A stretch of 64,000 bases of DNA from Corythucha ciliata (lineage: Eukaryota; Arthropoda; Insecta; Hemiptera; Tingidae): the NCBI GenBank assembly GCA_038030265.1, contig CM075942.1:17256029-17320028 (forward strand). Reading direction: 5' to 3'. Positions 1-11,688 of this stretch are shown here, piece by piece (within the stretch, counting starts at the first letter, position 1; each line of letters starts with the position of its first letter). The notes under the pieces were generated by a model. It was not told the DNA's origin. It saw only the letters and a list, made by a program, of their open reading frames with translations, and did no database searches. The position numbers were made by a program, and so were the translations under genes.

Positions 1-598
1 TGCGTTCATTCCATTGAAAATTTTCCGTGGATTACGAAACTGCCATTACTTTTGAAAAAAAGTGAAGTAGAAGCTGAGAAATAAGTTTTTCGGCGAAAGA
101 TACAGTTGCGCCTAAAAATCACTAAAAAAATTATTACTCGAAAACAAAAAGAGATAGGCCACTATCCGAATAGGACTTTTTTATCCCATTTTTGGTGTAC
201 TATTACCCAATTTTTTTTTGCTACTCAAAACCGACCACCCTGTATTTATTTTCGTAAGCTAAATGATAAACAACGAGTTGCAGAACCGAAAAGCCAATTC
301 GTTACGAAATTTAGATTAGTTTTGCCACGAAAAAAATTAATAATTATGTAGATCGGGAATAGCCGCCAGAGAGAGAGAGAGAGAGAGTGAGCGAGGCAAA
401 AGCAGGAAGGTAGGACTAGAACCAAGGCCAGGCCGAAAATACAAGTACACGAGACAAAGAAACACAGTGAACGAGACAGAAGGTTTTGGCCTTCAAAGTC
501 TCTGAAGCAGGAGCTAATGATGGAAATGACAAGCTACCGGAGTAAATAAACTCGTAGAAACTCGACATTTTCGTGAAGAAAAACTTTTCATTTTCAAG
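1..598. other. Intron (or upstream) DNA of OXCT1
   Basis: No exon is recognisable here. The OXCT1 protein should have about 60 more N-terminal residues before the first exon seen at 599, and none of them is found in this stretch, so it is read as intron. It holds a short GA microsatellite near 369-387 and is otherwise AT-rich unique DNA ending in a TTTTCATTTTCAAG acceptor. Confidence 0.6.
369..387. repeat. (GA)n microsatellite
   Basis: An uninterrupted GA dinucleotide run of about nine units lies in the putative OXCT1 intron. Confidence 0.9.
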
Positions 599-2420
599 GT
601 TTCGGCCTCTGCGGAATTCCCGAAAAGCTCATCAACGCCCTACTGGAGACCGGCGCCAAAGACCTCACGTGCGTGTCAAATAACGCCGGCGTCGATGACT
701 TCGGTCTCGGCCTTCTGCTCAAAGAGCGTCGAGTCAAAAAACTCATCGTCTCCTACGTCGGCAACAATGCCAACCTCGAGCGACTTTTTCTCGGCGGCGA
801 CATTGAAATGGAACTGACGCCGCAGGGCACGCTCGCCGAACGGATACGAGCCGGCGGCGCCGGTGTTCCCGCCTTTTACACGCCGACGGCGTTTGGGACT
901 CTGATTCAGGAGGGTGGATCGCCGTTGAAGTATAAAAAGGACGAAAAAGGGAAAGTCGAGTTGTCTAGCGAAGGGCGGGAAGTTAGAGTAAGTGAATAGC
1001 TTCAGTCCTTAGACAAAATATTAAGTGGTTGTCAAGTTAATTTACAGGAATTTAACGGAAATTCCTTCGTAATGGAGACAGCTATTACAGCCGATTGGGC
1101 TTTAATCAAAGGCCAATGTTCTGACACAGAGGGGAACATATTATTCAAGTAGGATCAATCAATTAATAAAGGCTTTCACTAAAAGTGTCGCTTCTTTTAG
1201 GAAAGCTGCTAGGAATTTTAACGCGACCATGGCTAAAGCAGCCCGAACTACAGTTGCTGAAGTTGAAAACGTGGTGAAAGTTGGAGAAATCGACCCGGAT
1301 GCGGTCCATCTCCCGGGAATTTTTGTTCATAGAATTATAAAAGGAACGGATTACGAGAAGAGAATCGAGGTATCGATTACTGTCCTGCTTTCCATCGTAA
1401 TTAAGTCGCTTTTTAGTGTTTTTTGTTTTAGATTTTAAAACTCGCGGATAAATCGTGCGGAGAATCTGGTGTTAAACAAACGCCAGCGGCCAAACTAAGG
1501 GAGCGAATAGCCAGGCGAGTCGCTCTAGAGTTTTTCGACGGGGCCTACGGTACTTAAATCGATAACACCCCGCCGTCCCATGAACTCACTCCCAGGAATC
1601 CTTTCCTAACAGCTAACCTCGGCATTGGTATCCCAATGCTCGTCAGCAATTACCTACCGCCCGGCATGAAAGTGATGCTTCAATCCGAGAACGGTGTTCT
1701 CGGCCTGGGGCCCGCCCCTGAAAAACGAGCCGACGCCGATCCTGATCTGATCAACGCCGGCAAGGAGACGACAACCGTCATACCGGGAGGGAGTTTTTTC
1801 AGTTCGGACGATAGTTTTGCCATGGTTCGCGGGTTAGTATATTAACTATTTGATATGAAAAGCAAAAAAATCCTCTTTATGTAAAGAGAGCATTCAAACT
1901 AGCGGCCATATCGACATGACCATTCTCGGAGCTATGGAAGTGTCTCAGTATGGAGATTTAGCCAACTGGATGATTCCTGTGCGTTATGGAACCCCCCCCC
2001 CACCTCTTGCATATAAAATGACCGAAATATTTATTACCAGGGAAAATTAGTGAAAGGAATGGGCGGAGCAATGGACTTAGTCGCGGGATCGAACACAAAA
2101 GTTATCGTCACGATGGAACACAACAGTAAAGACGGTGCACCCAAAATAGTGCCCCAATGTTCTCTACCGCTCACCGGAAAGAATTGTGTCGACATGATAA
2201 TCACCGAAAAGGTAAACACCAAAGTAGCAAAATAGTCAACGTTGGAAACTCACATTTTCGTGTTGTCGTTCATCAGGCCGTCTTCACGATTCATCCGGAA
2301 AATGGACTGACTCTGATAGAAATAGCCGAAGGTGTGGAATTGCCCGAAATAATCGCTTCAACCGGTTGTGAGTTCACTGTTGCCGATCGATTGGTAAAAA
2401 TGCGCCAAATTGGGCAGTAA
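599..2420 (+). CDS. OXCT1: Succinyl-CoA:3-ketoacid CoA-transferase (SCOT), 3' part of gene
   Basis: This mitochondrial matrix enzyme moves CoA from succinyl-CoA to acetoacetate, the first step of ketone-body use. Eight exons are read: 599-987, 1048-1148, 1201-1369, 1432-1549, 1613-1832, 1903-1978, 2041-2211 and 2277-2420. All have GT-AG borders and matching phases, giving 461 residues and a TAA stop. The N-terminal half carries [15 protein letters not shown] and [20 protein letters not shown]. The C-terminal half carries [12 protein letters not shown], whose Glu is the known catalytic residue forming the glutamyl-CoA intermediate, then [19 protein letters not shown] ([13 protein letters not shown]) and ITEKAVF. 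The mitochondrial targeting peptide and about 60 residues lie upstream of the window. Introns here are tiny (52-71 bp). The gene is tail to tail with ZNG1, the stops being 158 bp apart. No frameshift was seen; the family assignment is near certain. Confidence 0.96.
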
Positions 2421-2578
2421 AGAAACGATTATTATTACCTTTACAATTTTGAGTTTTAAACGTGTACGAGAATACACATCATCGCTTGTTTTTTGTTAAC
2501 TTTCAATACTTGAGGCGCAACAACTTAGCAATTCATTGATTTTATCCTTCTCCAAATATTCCCCTATGACATTTAAAT

Positions 2579-5500
2579 TTAAATCAAATTATTTAAAAAG
2601 TTCGATGTTAAATCGTTAGAATTACCGATAAAAACGAGAAGGGAATCCGATGCGTCGTCCTTTTTGTATGGTTCAATTTCGTACGTGTCATACACGGCCT
2701 GTACGGTCACCCAAGATGATGGCCCTGTCCTAACAATGCCCTAAAACAAGTTGGAACCCTCGAAAACTCTGACAGCCAAATTCTGTGTCGTGTTAGTGGG
2801 GACCAACCTTAGCACGATAGACGAGTGATTCACGTCCTGTGGAATCGTGTAGTTCCTTACACCATAGCGTCTTTTCCATGAATAAATCCAGAGCGGCTTC
2901 GGAAAATGGTACGTTGAGTGAAACTGTCACTGTACCAACCTTCTGTAGAAGGGACAATACGACAATTTAATGACGCTTATTTTCGTATTGACGAAAATCG
3001 ACGAACTTACGACATCGATGTGAGATTTTTGGCCTTTAAATTCGTCGGTTAACGGTTTTAAACTGAAATGAAAAAACCCGTACAAAATGAACCCGAATCG
3101 TGCACTGAACTAAAAAAGTTACCGTTCGTCGCTGGGAGTATTGTATGCCCCTAAATCTAAAATCAAGTCAAGATTGATCCTAGAAATGATAATTATTTAA
3201 ATCGAAATAAATAAAGTATGCAAGGACCTTAAGACCTACTTAGAGTGTTCGGTTGGCACTAGTAAAGCGGACGAATTGATTTTCATTACATTCTCTTTGA
3301 TACTGTTCAAGGCACTTTCCTCGGACACAACGTCAATTTTATTGAGTAGAATAACGTCAGCCAAGGCAATTTGCCTATGAAAATGTTCAGAAGTTTGTTC
3401 AGCAAAAACCAAGAACCCCTCCCCCACTGTAATACAGCGCAGTACCTGACTGAAGCGTTTACAGTTTCACTATCATGACGGTCAAGGACTTTCGAACAAT
3501 TTTTAGCGTCGACAACGGTGACAACACCTACGTGCCATAAATAAGAGCTATAACCCGGGGGGGGGGGGGAGTCTACGGAAGGGAAAGACCTCACCATCCA
3601 AAAATACGTCACTGCACAGTTGCTTGTCGAGCCAGAACGTTTTAATTATCGGGCCAGGGTCGGCCAAACCCGTTGTTTCTATAAGTATGTAATCGAATTT
3701 TCCTCGTTTTTTCATTAGAATTTCAATCGCTTTAACGCCGTTATCTCTGAAAAGCACGATAGACAAACAAAAAAGGTGTGAACGTGTGGGGGGAGGGGGG
3801 AGTTTTACTTTACGGAACAACACAGGCATCCGTTTCGAAGTTCGAGCCACTCTTCGAACATGTTACCTTCGACGCCTTGGATCATGGCACTCTTCTCCAT
3901 GGTATTCCCTGAAAAATATAGGGGAAGGGGCGAGGTCAAGTATTAAAAGTTGAGACTTCGATATTCGAAGGAATTCTGATTGAAGACAGAATTGGATATT
4001 CACGCGTTTCAATGGGCAAAACTGACTCTACGGGCTCTAAAAATGACCTAGATGACGATTATCGCTATGAAAATGGATACACCGACTGTTCGCACCCTAA
4101 AATTGTCTAAATTAACAGTTCATGCTTTGAAAATAGTCAAACTAACAATTTGCACTCTGGCAATTCACGCACTAAAAACCGCGATCCTGGAAATTCGTGA
4201 CCTAACTGACTGCACGTCATACAAATGGCTCAATTCTCTTGACTGTATAAAAAAAAAATGACCAAACTGGCTTTACATGCCCTGAAAATGGCAAACAACA
4301 CCATTCGCGCTCTAAAAATGGGCAAACTGACCATTTTCGCCCTACAGATGACGTTACTGACGATTAGCACATTGGAAAGGTAAAATTGACTATTCACAGC
4401 CGAAAAATGGCTCGATTCATGCCTTGAAAATGGCTAAACTGTATATATCTGCGCCCCAAAAACTGCAAAACTGGCTATTCACGCAAGGAAAATGGCCAAA
4501 CCAACAATTTACGCTCTAAAAATAGGCGAACTGACTGTGCACGCCCAACACAATTCTCAATTTGCGCCTTGAAAATGACGAAACTGTATATGTGAACCCA
4601 AACTGACTGTTCACGCCCTAAAAATGGCAAAAGTAAACATTTGCGCTTTAAAAATGGCCAAACAGACCATTTCCACCAAACACTACAGATCACGTTGCTG
4701 ACGATTCACGCCTCAAAAATGCTGAACTGGCTATTCTCACCCTACAAATGGCTCGATTCACGCCTTGCAAATGACTAAACTGTATATCTGCGGCCAAAAA
4801 TGGTCAAGCTGGGAATTCACGCCCCAAAAAATGAATGAACCAGCCATTTGCGCATTGCAATCAGGCTAAACTGACCGTTCGCACCTATAAAATATTGGCC
4901 CAAAAAATGGCCAAATTGCCTCTTCAATCCAAAAAAATGGCAAAAGCCGACAGTTTTCGCTCCGAAAAAAGGCCAAACTGAGCACTCCCAACGTAAATGA
5001 CAATTTATGCCTTGAAAGTGGCTAACTGACGATTCACCTGCCCCAAATGGCTTAATCCTTGAAACTGACTATCAACACCCAAAAAAAAGTCAAATTGGCT
5101 ATGCTAGCCCAAAAATGGGCGTAACTTCCTCCGTGAGCCCCAGGAATGGCTAAACTGACGATTCCCGCTTTGAAAATGCCTAAACTGAGGATTCACGGCC
5201 TTAAAAATGGTAAAGCCGAATCATTCGCGCTTTAAAATAGTTATACTTACGATTTGTGCCAAGAACTCAGCCCAATTGGGTATGTTCACACCCTAAAAAT
5301 GGTATGTACAAACAATTTGTTCTCTATGAATGGCCCAACTGACCATTCTCACCCTACAGGACGACGTAACGTAAAGAGCATTGAAATTAGCTGAAATGAA
5401 TGTCTTCGCCCAAACTGGCTATTCGCGCCTCAAAGGATTCATTGGCGATTCACTCTCTAAAAACAAATAACAGGCCAATATCTCGTTACGGCACCGAGTC

Positions 5501-7480
5501 GAGCCGTCGCTATCCACCTCATGAACTGATCGACTTCCCCCCTCACTCCTCTCACATTGGTTTCTGTAAAAATTCCTTGAGCTACCCGCTATTTCTTTGG
5601 TTACACGCACCCCAAGCTTGATAGGGTTATTCACCTCCCAAAATTGGCCAAACTTTATTTTCGGGCCCCCAAAACATGGTTACCGACCATTCCGTGCTCA
5701 GAAAATGTCATAACAGGCCATTCGCTCCCATACATTTGCTTGACTGACGAATCAATAAACTGTGTTAATTGAAGTAAAATTATGTACTCAATGCCAGACA
5801 CGTTGCCTGTTTCATCCTGAAAAAGTGCCTTCGTGCCTAGAAAACTACAAATGTCCCTCGGCCCTACTACATACTTCAGTCTAATCAAGTGAGACGAGGA
5901 AGCCTTTTATGGTTAGAGTCCTTTGTGGTTACAGCTTGCTGTGGTTAGAGCCTTCGACTTGAAGTCGCGCTCCCTTGAGCACCTTGTGTTTAGCGGAGCT
6001 AAACGGCCAAGTTTTGGGAATCATCCGTCTGGTCCCGAGATGCAAATGTGAGATGGTGATACGAAATAGGCAGATTCTTGCCTATAATCAATAATTCAAT
6101 CAAACATTCGGTGCTAGGTGAGGGGGAGGGGCGAAATAGCTAGTTTTTGGACTGAAACCCATACCAGACAGGCTAACACGCCGAGTTTACAGGCTAAGAA
6201 CACGGCTACTGTTCATACCGCAGCAAATTGAGTCAATGAGGAAGTTTCATGGGTCAGAACTTATTCATAAATTTATTTTTTAATGTTTATTTATGCTAAA
6301 ATAGAGCCTAAATCGTGATCCGTTCGTAGAACAACCCAACAGTTAATAAATACCCAATTTTTGAAGTTTTAGGTCATTTCAAACACGCCAGCTAGCATGT
6401 TTGTGTCATATGCGCCTTCCGAAAAAAATCCGCCTGTAACGTTGCTGTTGGAGAGCGGTTTGTTGTGTTTCTTTGCCTTATTTTCTACTAGAGCTCTCCG
6501 ATAATAAAATAATGGAGGATAAACAGATGAGCTATTTAGAGGCATGAAAAGGACAGAGAATACAACGGATATTACGTAGCGGAAAATGTTCGTTTTGGCG
6601 GGATTTCAAATATGCCAACTTTTGTTAATAAAAAAAAATATTTCCGAAGGGTTTTAAATTTTTATTTATCTATTTACATGGAAAGATTGATATGCCTAAT
6701 CGAAAAAAAATATTTTTGGAAAATGTGAAACTTCCTCATTGTTAGCCACGCAGTTATGACCATTTTCTGGGGTTCATAGCCAGTCAATGGAGTCTAACTA
6801 TCAGGTTTCAGCCACAGTCAGCAACCAGGACGTAAGCTTTCGGGATATAATTAGCTTCTTAGGAATTGACCGATTTTACTCCCGGCCTGTTGTAGGCTAA
6901 AACATTCGACACCACAGCCTGGGCCGGTATTCACTAACTTTTTTCATCATTGCATTTTTCAAAAATCATATAATTCCGTTCATTTTTTCTTGATTTCATG
7001 AATGAGATTTCAATGTTTCTACCAAAGCAAAGTTTCTATTTCGCTAAAGAAAAGGGCCTGATGTCAACACCTCTGAACTTGAAATTTCAGATGACGCTCT
7101 TCTGCGTGAACTCGCCGGCAATAAAAGCATCGTAGGGTTACGACCGAACGATATGACATGATCAGTGCAAGTCTGGTAAGACGAACACATCACATTCGTT
7201 GCCCGAGATACAAATGTTACTACAGGGTGGTCCCGGCTCACAGTTCAGGGAAAGACATCGCATAAAAATGTAGTCAAAATAGTGTCTCACCTTCACCGAA
7301 TTCGTTGAGAATGACGGCAATTCTTTTCCCGTGCTGACTCGACAGTATGTACTTGAGAAGGGTCGTTTTACCAGCTCCCAAATGTCCGGTGATGATCGTG
7401 ACTGGAACTGGCGCGTGTTCACCCGCCGTCGTTTCGACTAAAAGCGGTGGAGCCTCGTCATCGTCGCCGTCGTCAAACAT
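2579..7480 (-). CDS. ZNG1: CBWD/ZNG1-type zinc-regulated GTPase metalloprotein activator
   Basis: This COG0523 (CobW/G3E) P-loop GTPase is the family of zinc chaperones that load methionine aminopeptidase METAP1. Nine exons are read on the minus strand: 7291-7480, 3809-3908, 3595-3746, 3446-3527, 3240-3374, 3123-3179, 3011-3062, 2808-2942 (or 2939) and 2579-2740. All phases match, giving about 354 residues (human about 395). Visible motifs are Walker [12 protein letters not shown], then ILNEFGEG, the zinc-binding GCLCCSV, the ETTGLADPG block, and the guanine-specificity motif NKID. The C-terminal domain has [11 protein letters not shown] and [14 protein letters not shown] 7480 is chosen because an in-frame stop lies just upstream. 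The acidic N-terminus lacks the usual CPELVP motif (see findings). Intron 1 is 3.4 kb with R2 repeats and a MITE; the others are under 120 bp. It shares a 447-bp head-to-head promoter region with ATPSCKMT. Confidence 0.95.
3557..3569. repeat. Poly-G run (13 G) in a ZNG1 intron
   Basis: Thirteen consecutive G on the plus strand lie in the 67-bp intron between the third and fourth ZNG1 coding exons. On the transcribed strand this is a C run within the intron body. Confidence 0.9.
4010..5420. repeat. R2 degenerate tandem array (about 30-bp unit)
   Basis: Units resembling AAATGGCTAAACTGAC followed by GATTCACGCCCTAAA recur dozens of times with many substitutions and indels, filling much of ZNG1 intron 1. 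Spacing between successive AAATGG motifs is roughly 30 to 35 bp. The same family returns, weaker, at 5640-5760 and in inverted orientation at 62095-62440. Short open frames inside it are not genes. Confidence 0.8.
5880..5965. repeat. Short R3-type tract
   Basis: Several TGTGGTTAGAG/GTGGTTACAG units in a row match the reverse complement of the R3 family (AACCACAAAAAGCT type). Confidence 0.55.
6237..6738 (+). mobile_element. MITE copy 1 (13-bp terminal inverted repeats), in ZNG1 intron 1
   Basis: The element begins TGAGGAAGTTTCA (6237-6249) and ends TGAAACTTCCTCA (6726-6738), a perfect 13-bp inverted terminal repeat. Its whole length matches, in inverted orientation, the element at 49965-50434; shared internal landmarks include TCATATGCGCCTTCCGAAAA and CAAATATGCCAACTTTTGTT. 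It has no coding capacity, so it is a non-autonomous DNA transposon. A target-site duplication is not obvious and the superfamily is undetermined. Confidence 0.85.
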
Positions 7481-7927
7481 TCTGTTTCGCACTTAAAACG
7501 GATAAAATACAAAAACTTGAGGAGAAAGCCGGCTGAACGGCGAATAATCACAGCCCACTGGGAAGGATGAGCGGGGTGAGAGTAATTAAAATCATAACCT
7601 TTTGGTTACTGGGTAGGTTCCATCAAGACAATTCCCGCCCGTTGATTCCACGCACAACGCTCACGTCCTGACGTCCCCCAAGTTAAAACAGTTCACAACG
7701 TTTTTTATTTGGATTAGAGGATAATTTCCACGCTTAATTCATTAAATTCAATCGCTGAAACACCAAAATCGCCTACTTGTTGCTTTAGCGTCCCCCCCCC
7801 CAGTAACCCCAGCTGGACAAATCCCTGGGACGGGAGCATGATCCACTCTGTGATAAGAGTACCTCAATTTTTCAGAAATCAAGAAAAAGCTGCCAAGTAT
7901 TTAACAATAAACAGCTAAGTTGGACTA
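7481..7927. promoter_or_regulatory. Putative bidirectional promoter ZNG1 / ATPSCKMT
   Basis: The two start codons face away from each other across 447 bp, which must hold both 5' UTRs and both promoters. The stretch is not repetitive apart from a C run at about 7793-7801. No TATA box is evident, in keeping with housekeeping genes. The promoter role is inferred from the layout only. Confidence 0.5.
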
Positions 7928-10900
7928 ATGGAACAATCATCGAATGGCATCGCGGTGAATAAAGGCCGAAATGCGGGACTATTGATCGCCGGTATAGCAG
8001 GTACGCATTGTTGGGTTTAATTATTTAATTGATTTACGCATTGGCACCGGCCGGCATCGTTTACATTTGTATTCCAATGTCCGGGCTCTCATTCTCCAGG
8101 TTTAAGAACACTCGAGAAATACTGCTTAAGCCTTCCAGCTAATGAGCTAATTCATGCCCGGTGAAACGTCTTATAGGCTCAGGGTGTGAGGATTTCTTCA
8201 TCTCGCCAACTCACTGGTGGTTGATTTTGGCCTATTGGGGAGGAGGCAGTACTGACTCATGGCCCCGGAAACTGCTACTAGGCCTAGAAACTCTCAGCAT
8301 AACCCAAAACTACGGTCGTTCGGTAGAAAAATCGGCAAGTCAACTGCTTAAAACAGAGTACTTGCAGTGGAACAGGAACGAACTTTGCGGAGGCTTGGAC
8401 TGACCGGGCATGGATCTTGTTGAAAATTTGTTTCATTAACTAAAGTACATGGTAAAATGCATTGGAACCTCGAACGGTGTTTCTATCGTTTTTGGAAAAT
8501 TCCGGATGTCTCCTGGTAACAACACTTAGCTCGTGCACAGATTTTCAGCTTGGTCCGAGCATTTAGATTGCCCTTTTTACAAACAATTTACTGATTCAGC
8601 ACTGCCCAGTCGCATAGAAATCACTCAGAAAGAGGACCTTATTACTCAAAAGTGATTTTCACCCCCCTCAAAGTTGGAGTATTCTGTTTTGGAAATAGGC
8701 AGTATGTCCCAGAAGAGAACAGAGTTCAACAATCGGCCAGTTCAACTTGGAAACTGGCTCGAAAAGTCCCATACAATCGTGAAACAGGGATACAGGGATG
8801 GCTACTGGCAAGGGCCTTATGGAGGGCTATGAAGGGGCCTAGCTTGCAATAATAATTTATCCCTCGACCTGGCACATTCCTACTTGTCCACGGAAACGTG
8901 GACTGAAAACTCAATATTTGTCCAATTTCCCGTGAATCTAGACATCCCCCCCCCCCGTTACAGCTGACGGCTTAGGCTCTCCTTTGGATTTGCAGCTGGG
9001 AAAAAAGTTTGTTAGGTAACGCGTGTAAAGGTGTGACGTACCTGCGAGAATTAGGAGGCTCTAAGTGCCCTGGAGACCTTTTTAACACTCTGTGTCCGAG
9101 GGTCGATTAAAGATACAATGTGGACAGTCAATTACACTGTCGATCTTCGATCAATTAGTTCAATGCTTGTCGATTGATCAGTTCAATTCCGTTCGATCGG
9201 TACAACGGCAGTTGATAGGGCTAGTCCGAGCTAAAATTGATTCAAAAAACTTTAATTCACGGCAAAAATAGATAAACACCTCTTATTGGCCGCTAAAATT
9301 TTGTTAAAAAGAGCTCCTTTGGCTGCGAGATTGGGAGAAAAATCTCGAATTCCGAGAACCAAAATGTAAGGAAAACAAAAAAAAGAAAAATTGAATCCCC
9401 AGTTTCTGAAGCTCGTTAGGCGGATTAAATTGAGAAATTGCGCTGATGAATCAGGGGGCTAAAAGACTAGAAAAGGCGCTAATTTGGGGCTAAAATTGAG
9501 AAAACCCACTGATTCGCGGTTTCTCGTTGCAACTTCCAAGCCAAAATTGAGAAAAATTATTAATTAGTGGTTCACGGAGGACCTTAAACTGTTGACATTT
9601 TGGGGCCAAAAATAAAAAACGCTAATGAACTGTTGAATTGTAGCAAATCCGTAGCTGAAAGCATAGAAAAAGCTCTTATTCGCGGCCAAAATTGAGAAAA
9701 AGTTCCAATTCGTAGCTATATCCAGAAAAAAATTGATTGGTAAGAAGGCAGTCATTTGCGGCAAAAGTTGGGGTAAAACCCCAAATTGGGGTTTTTGGAG
9801 GCAACCTCGGGGTTAAAATTGAGAAAACCCGCTAATTCACGGTTCGCGGAGACGTACTCGGTTAAAATTGAGTAAATGCGCAAAGTAGCTTAGGTCGAGA
9901 AAAATCGCTGTTCCCGATAAAGTTGATAAAAGGCGCCTATTTGCGATAACCATTGGGAAAAATGCTTATCTCCGGTTCCTCGTCCGGCCCTTGTGAGGCT
10001 AAAATTAAGAAATAACGCTGATGGGCTGTTCATAGGGGCAAGCCCGCTCTAAAATTTGGAATAAGCCATAGTAACCTATGCCGTGAAAATGTGCTCAAAA
10101 CAGTCAAAAACGTCGTAATATTGAATGAATGACCAGACTAGGAGTGGCACCCATAATTAAACCTCATAGAAGCGTCTACCCACGTTTCCTTTTCCTCTGG
10201 AAAATCCTGAAATCGTCCTGGTCACCCAAAAACAAAATTATCCCCCCTCCTCACTCCCGGCTCACGAAACAAGCTCCTGGTAGTTGTAGCGTTCGTGAGG
10301 CCCGTGTCAGTAACGTAACTAAAGACCGGAGACTGCCAGGTGGTTTACACTTGAGCATGTCGTCACGTTGGCCCCTGACTGAGCGTCTCGTCTAACGCCG
10401 AGCTTCGGTTCCTCAACGGTCGACTTGTCCTTTCGATAATGTGGAAGAGGCCGCTGACTGTGTCTTGCACACTCTAACCTATTTCGGGTAGTCTGGATTT
10501 GGTGGGTCTTTGGCCCTAGAGGTGAAGCGATAATGCTGATGAGGGGCACCGGGAATGGGCCCGAGATGCATTCATTAAAAAACACCATGGCTGTATGGTT
10601 AAAAAAAGTTTATGGTCTACAAATGGATTTGGTTGGTTTGCTGGTGAGTGTGAGGACGGCTGCCAGTATTTTCGCGTGGAGTGATTGGCGCGCAGGGAGT
10701 TGTGGCGGGGTATGTCGATACCTTTTGTGGGATGCTTGTTGTCCTTATTGTGGTGGGTTATGAGTAGAGTAATGGGACTGGGACGGACATAACCTGACAT
10801 TTAATGGGCCTGGTAGAAGCTTTTGGAGTGAATTCCCCAAATTTCAAGGCCAAATATTATTTTATGGACGAGGGGGAAAGGACCCCTAAAATTATTTTGC

Positions 10901-11593
10901 TGATTTCATTCTTTTACAGGGGCATCAGCTGTCGCTCTATCCGTCGTTTGTTTCCCATTCATTTCACCGGCTCTTCGTAAGAGGTGCCTTCCCTTCGTCC
11001 CTGCAACGGACCTCCAGATAAGCAACGTTTTAGAAGCTCTCAAGGGAAAATCTGGGAAACTGCTCGACATCGGCAGTGGTGACGGTCGCATCGTAAGCCT
11101 TCATCTCTTCCCCTCCCAACCCCTTGGCACCGCCTCATTCACCCTGAAAATCGGTGGTTTCTCGTTTAACCAGGTTTTAGCGGCAGCTAGAAACGGATTT
11201 AAAGCGAGCGGAGTTGAATTGAATGTATGGCTCGTTTTATTTTCTAAATTCGCCGCGTTCAAATCGGGCCTATCGAATTCGGCAACTTTTTACCGGCGGG
11301 ATCTTTGGAAATTCGATCTCAGACCTTTCAACCAGGTCGTCATATTCGGCGTCGAAGAAATGGTGGGCGTTGTTTTTGGTTTTTAGTCTTTGTAGGTACA
11401 CATTTTAAAATATTTTCGTGTTTTTTTGTCTCTTTTTGAAACAAAGATGGAAGATTTGGAGAAAAAATTCGACGAGGAACTAACTGACACCTACGTGGTG
11501 GCGTGCCGGTTTCCTCTTATAGGCAAAGAGCCTTTAAAAGTAATCGGCAGTGGCGTAGACACTGTTTGGTTATACTATTTCAATAAAAGGTAA
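7928..11593 (+). CDS. ATPSCKMT: ATP synthase c-subunit lysine N-methyltransferase (FAM173 family)
   Basis: This mitochondrial SAM-dependent methyltransferase trimethylates a lysine in the c-ring subunit of ATP synthase. Four exons are read: 7928-8000, 10920-11092, 11174-11362 and 11447-11593. Phases match and give 193 residues (human 233). Residues 1-25 are a short leader ([13 protein letters not shown]) running into a hydrophobic stretch (LLIAGIAG then ASAVALSVV), the expected membrane-anchor/targeting segment. Next come [14 protein letters not shown], the SAM-binding motif [20 protein letters not shown] and VACRFPL, ending ..[15 protein letters not shown] and TAA. The third exon runs straight through a GTATGG that could mimic a donor. 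Intron 1 is 2.9 kb with an R1 array; the others are 81-84 bp. The gene is tail to tail with the SLC38A9-like gene (stops 95 bp apart) and has a near-zero 3' UTR before AATAAA. Confidence 0.93.
9225..10100 (-). repeat. R1 degenerate tandem array (antisense orientation)
   Basis: Repeated GGCTAAAATTGAGAAAA plus CGCTAATTCGCGG units, the reverse complement of the R1 consensus, run through intron 1 of ATPSCKMT at a spacing of roughly 30 bp with heavy decay. Confidence 0.8.
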
Positions 11594-11597
11594 TAAA
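11592..11597 (+). terminator. AATAAA poly(A) signal overlapping the ATPSCKMT stop
   Basis: The hexamer AATAAA starts on the second base of the TAA stop codon (11591-11593). This would give an extremely short 3' UTR, in line with the close convergent neighbour on the other strand. Confidence 0.5.
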
Positions 11598-11688
11598 AAT
11601 TAATACATTGTTCAATTATAGTAAAAAAAATTATGTTTAAAAAATCAAACAAAAGAATACTTTCACTCAAATTAAATGACGCTGTCAA

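Noticed and set aside
7044..7241. Minus-strand frames just after ZNG1 exon 1
   Set aside because: They lie past a clear donor at 7290; the true continuation GNTMEKSAM begins at 3908 in matching phase.
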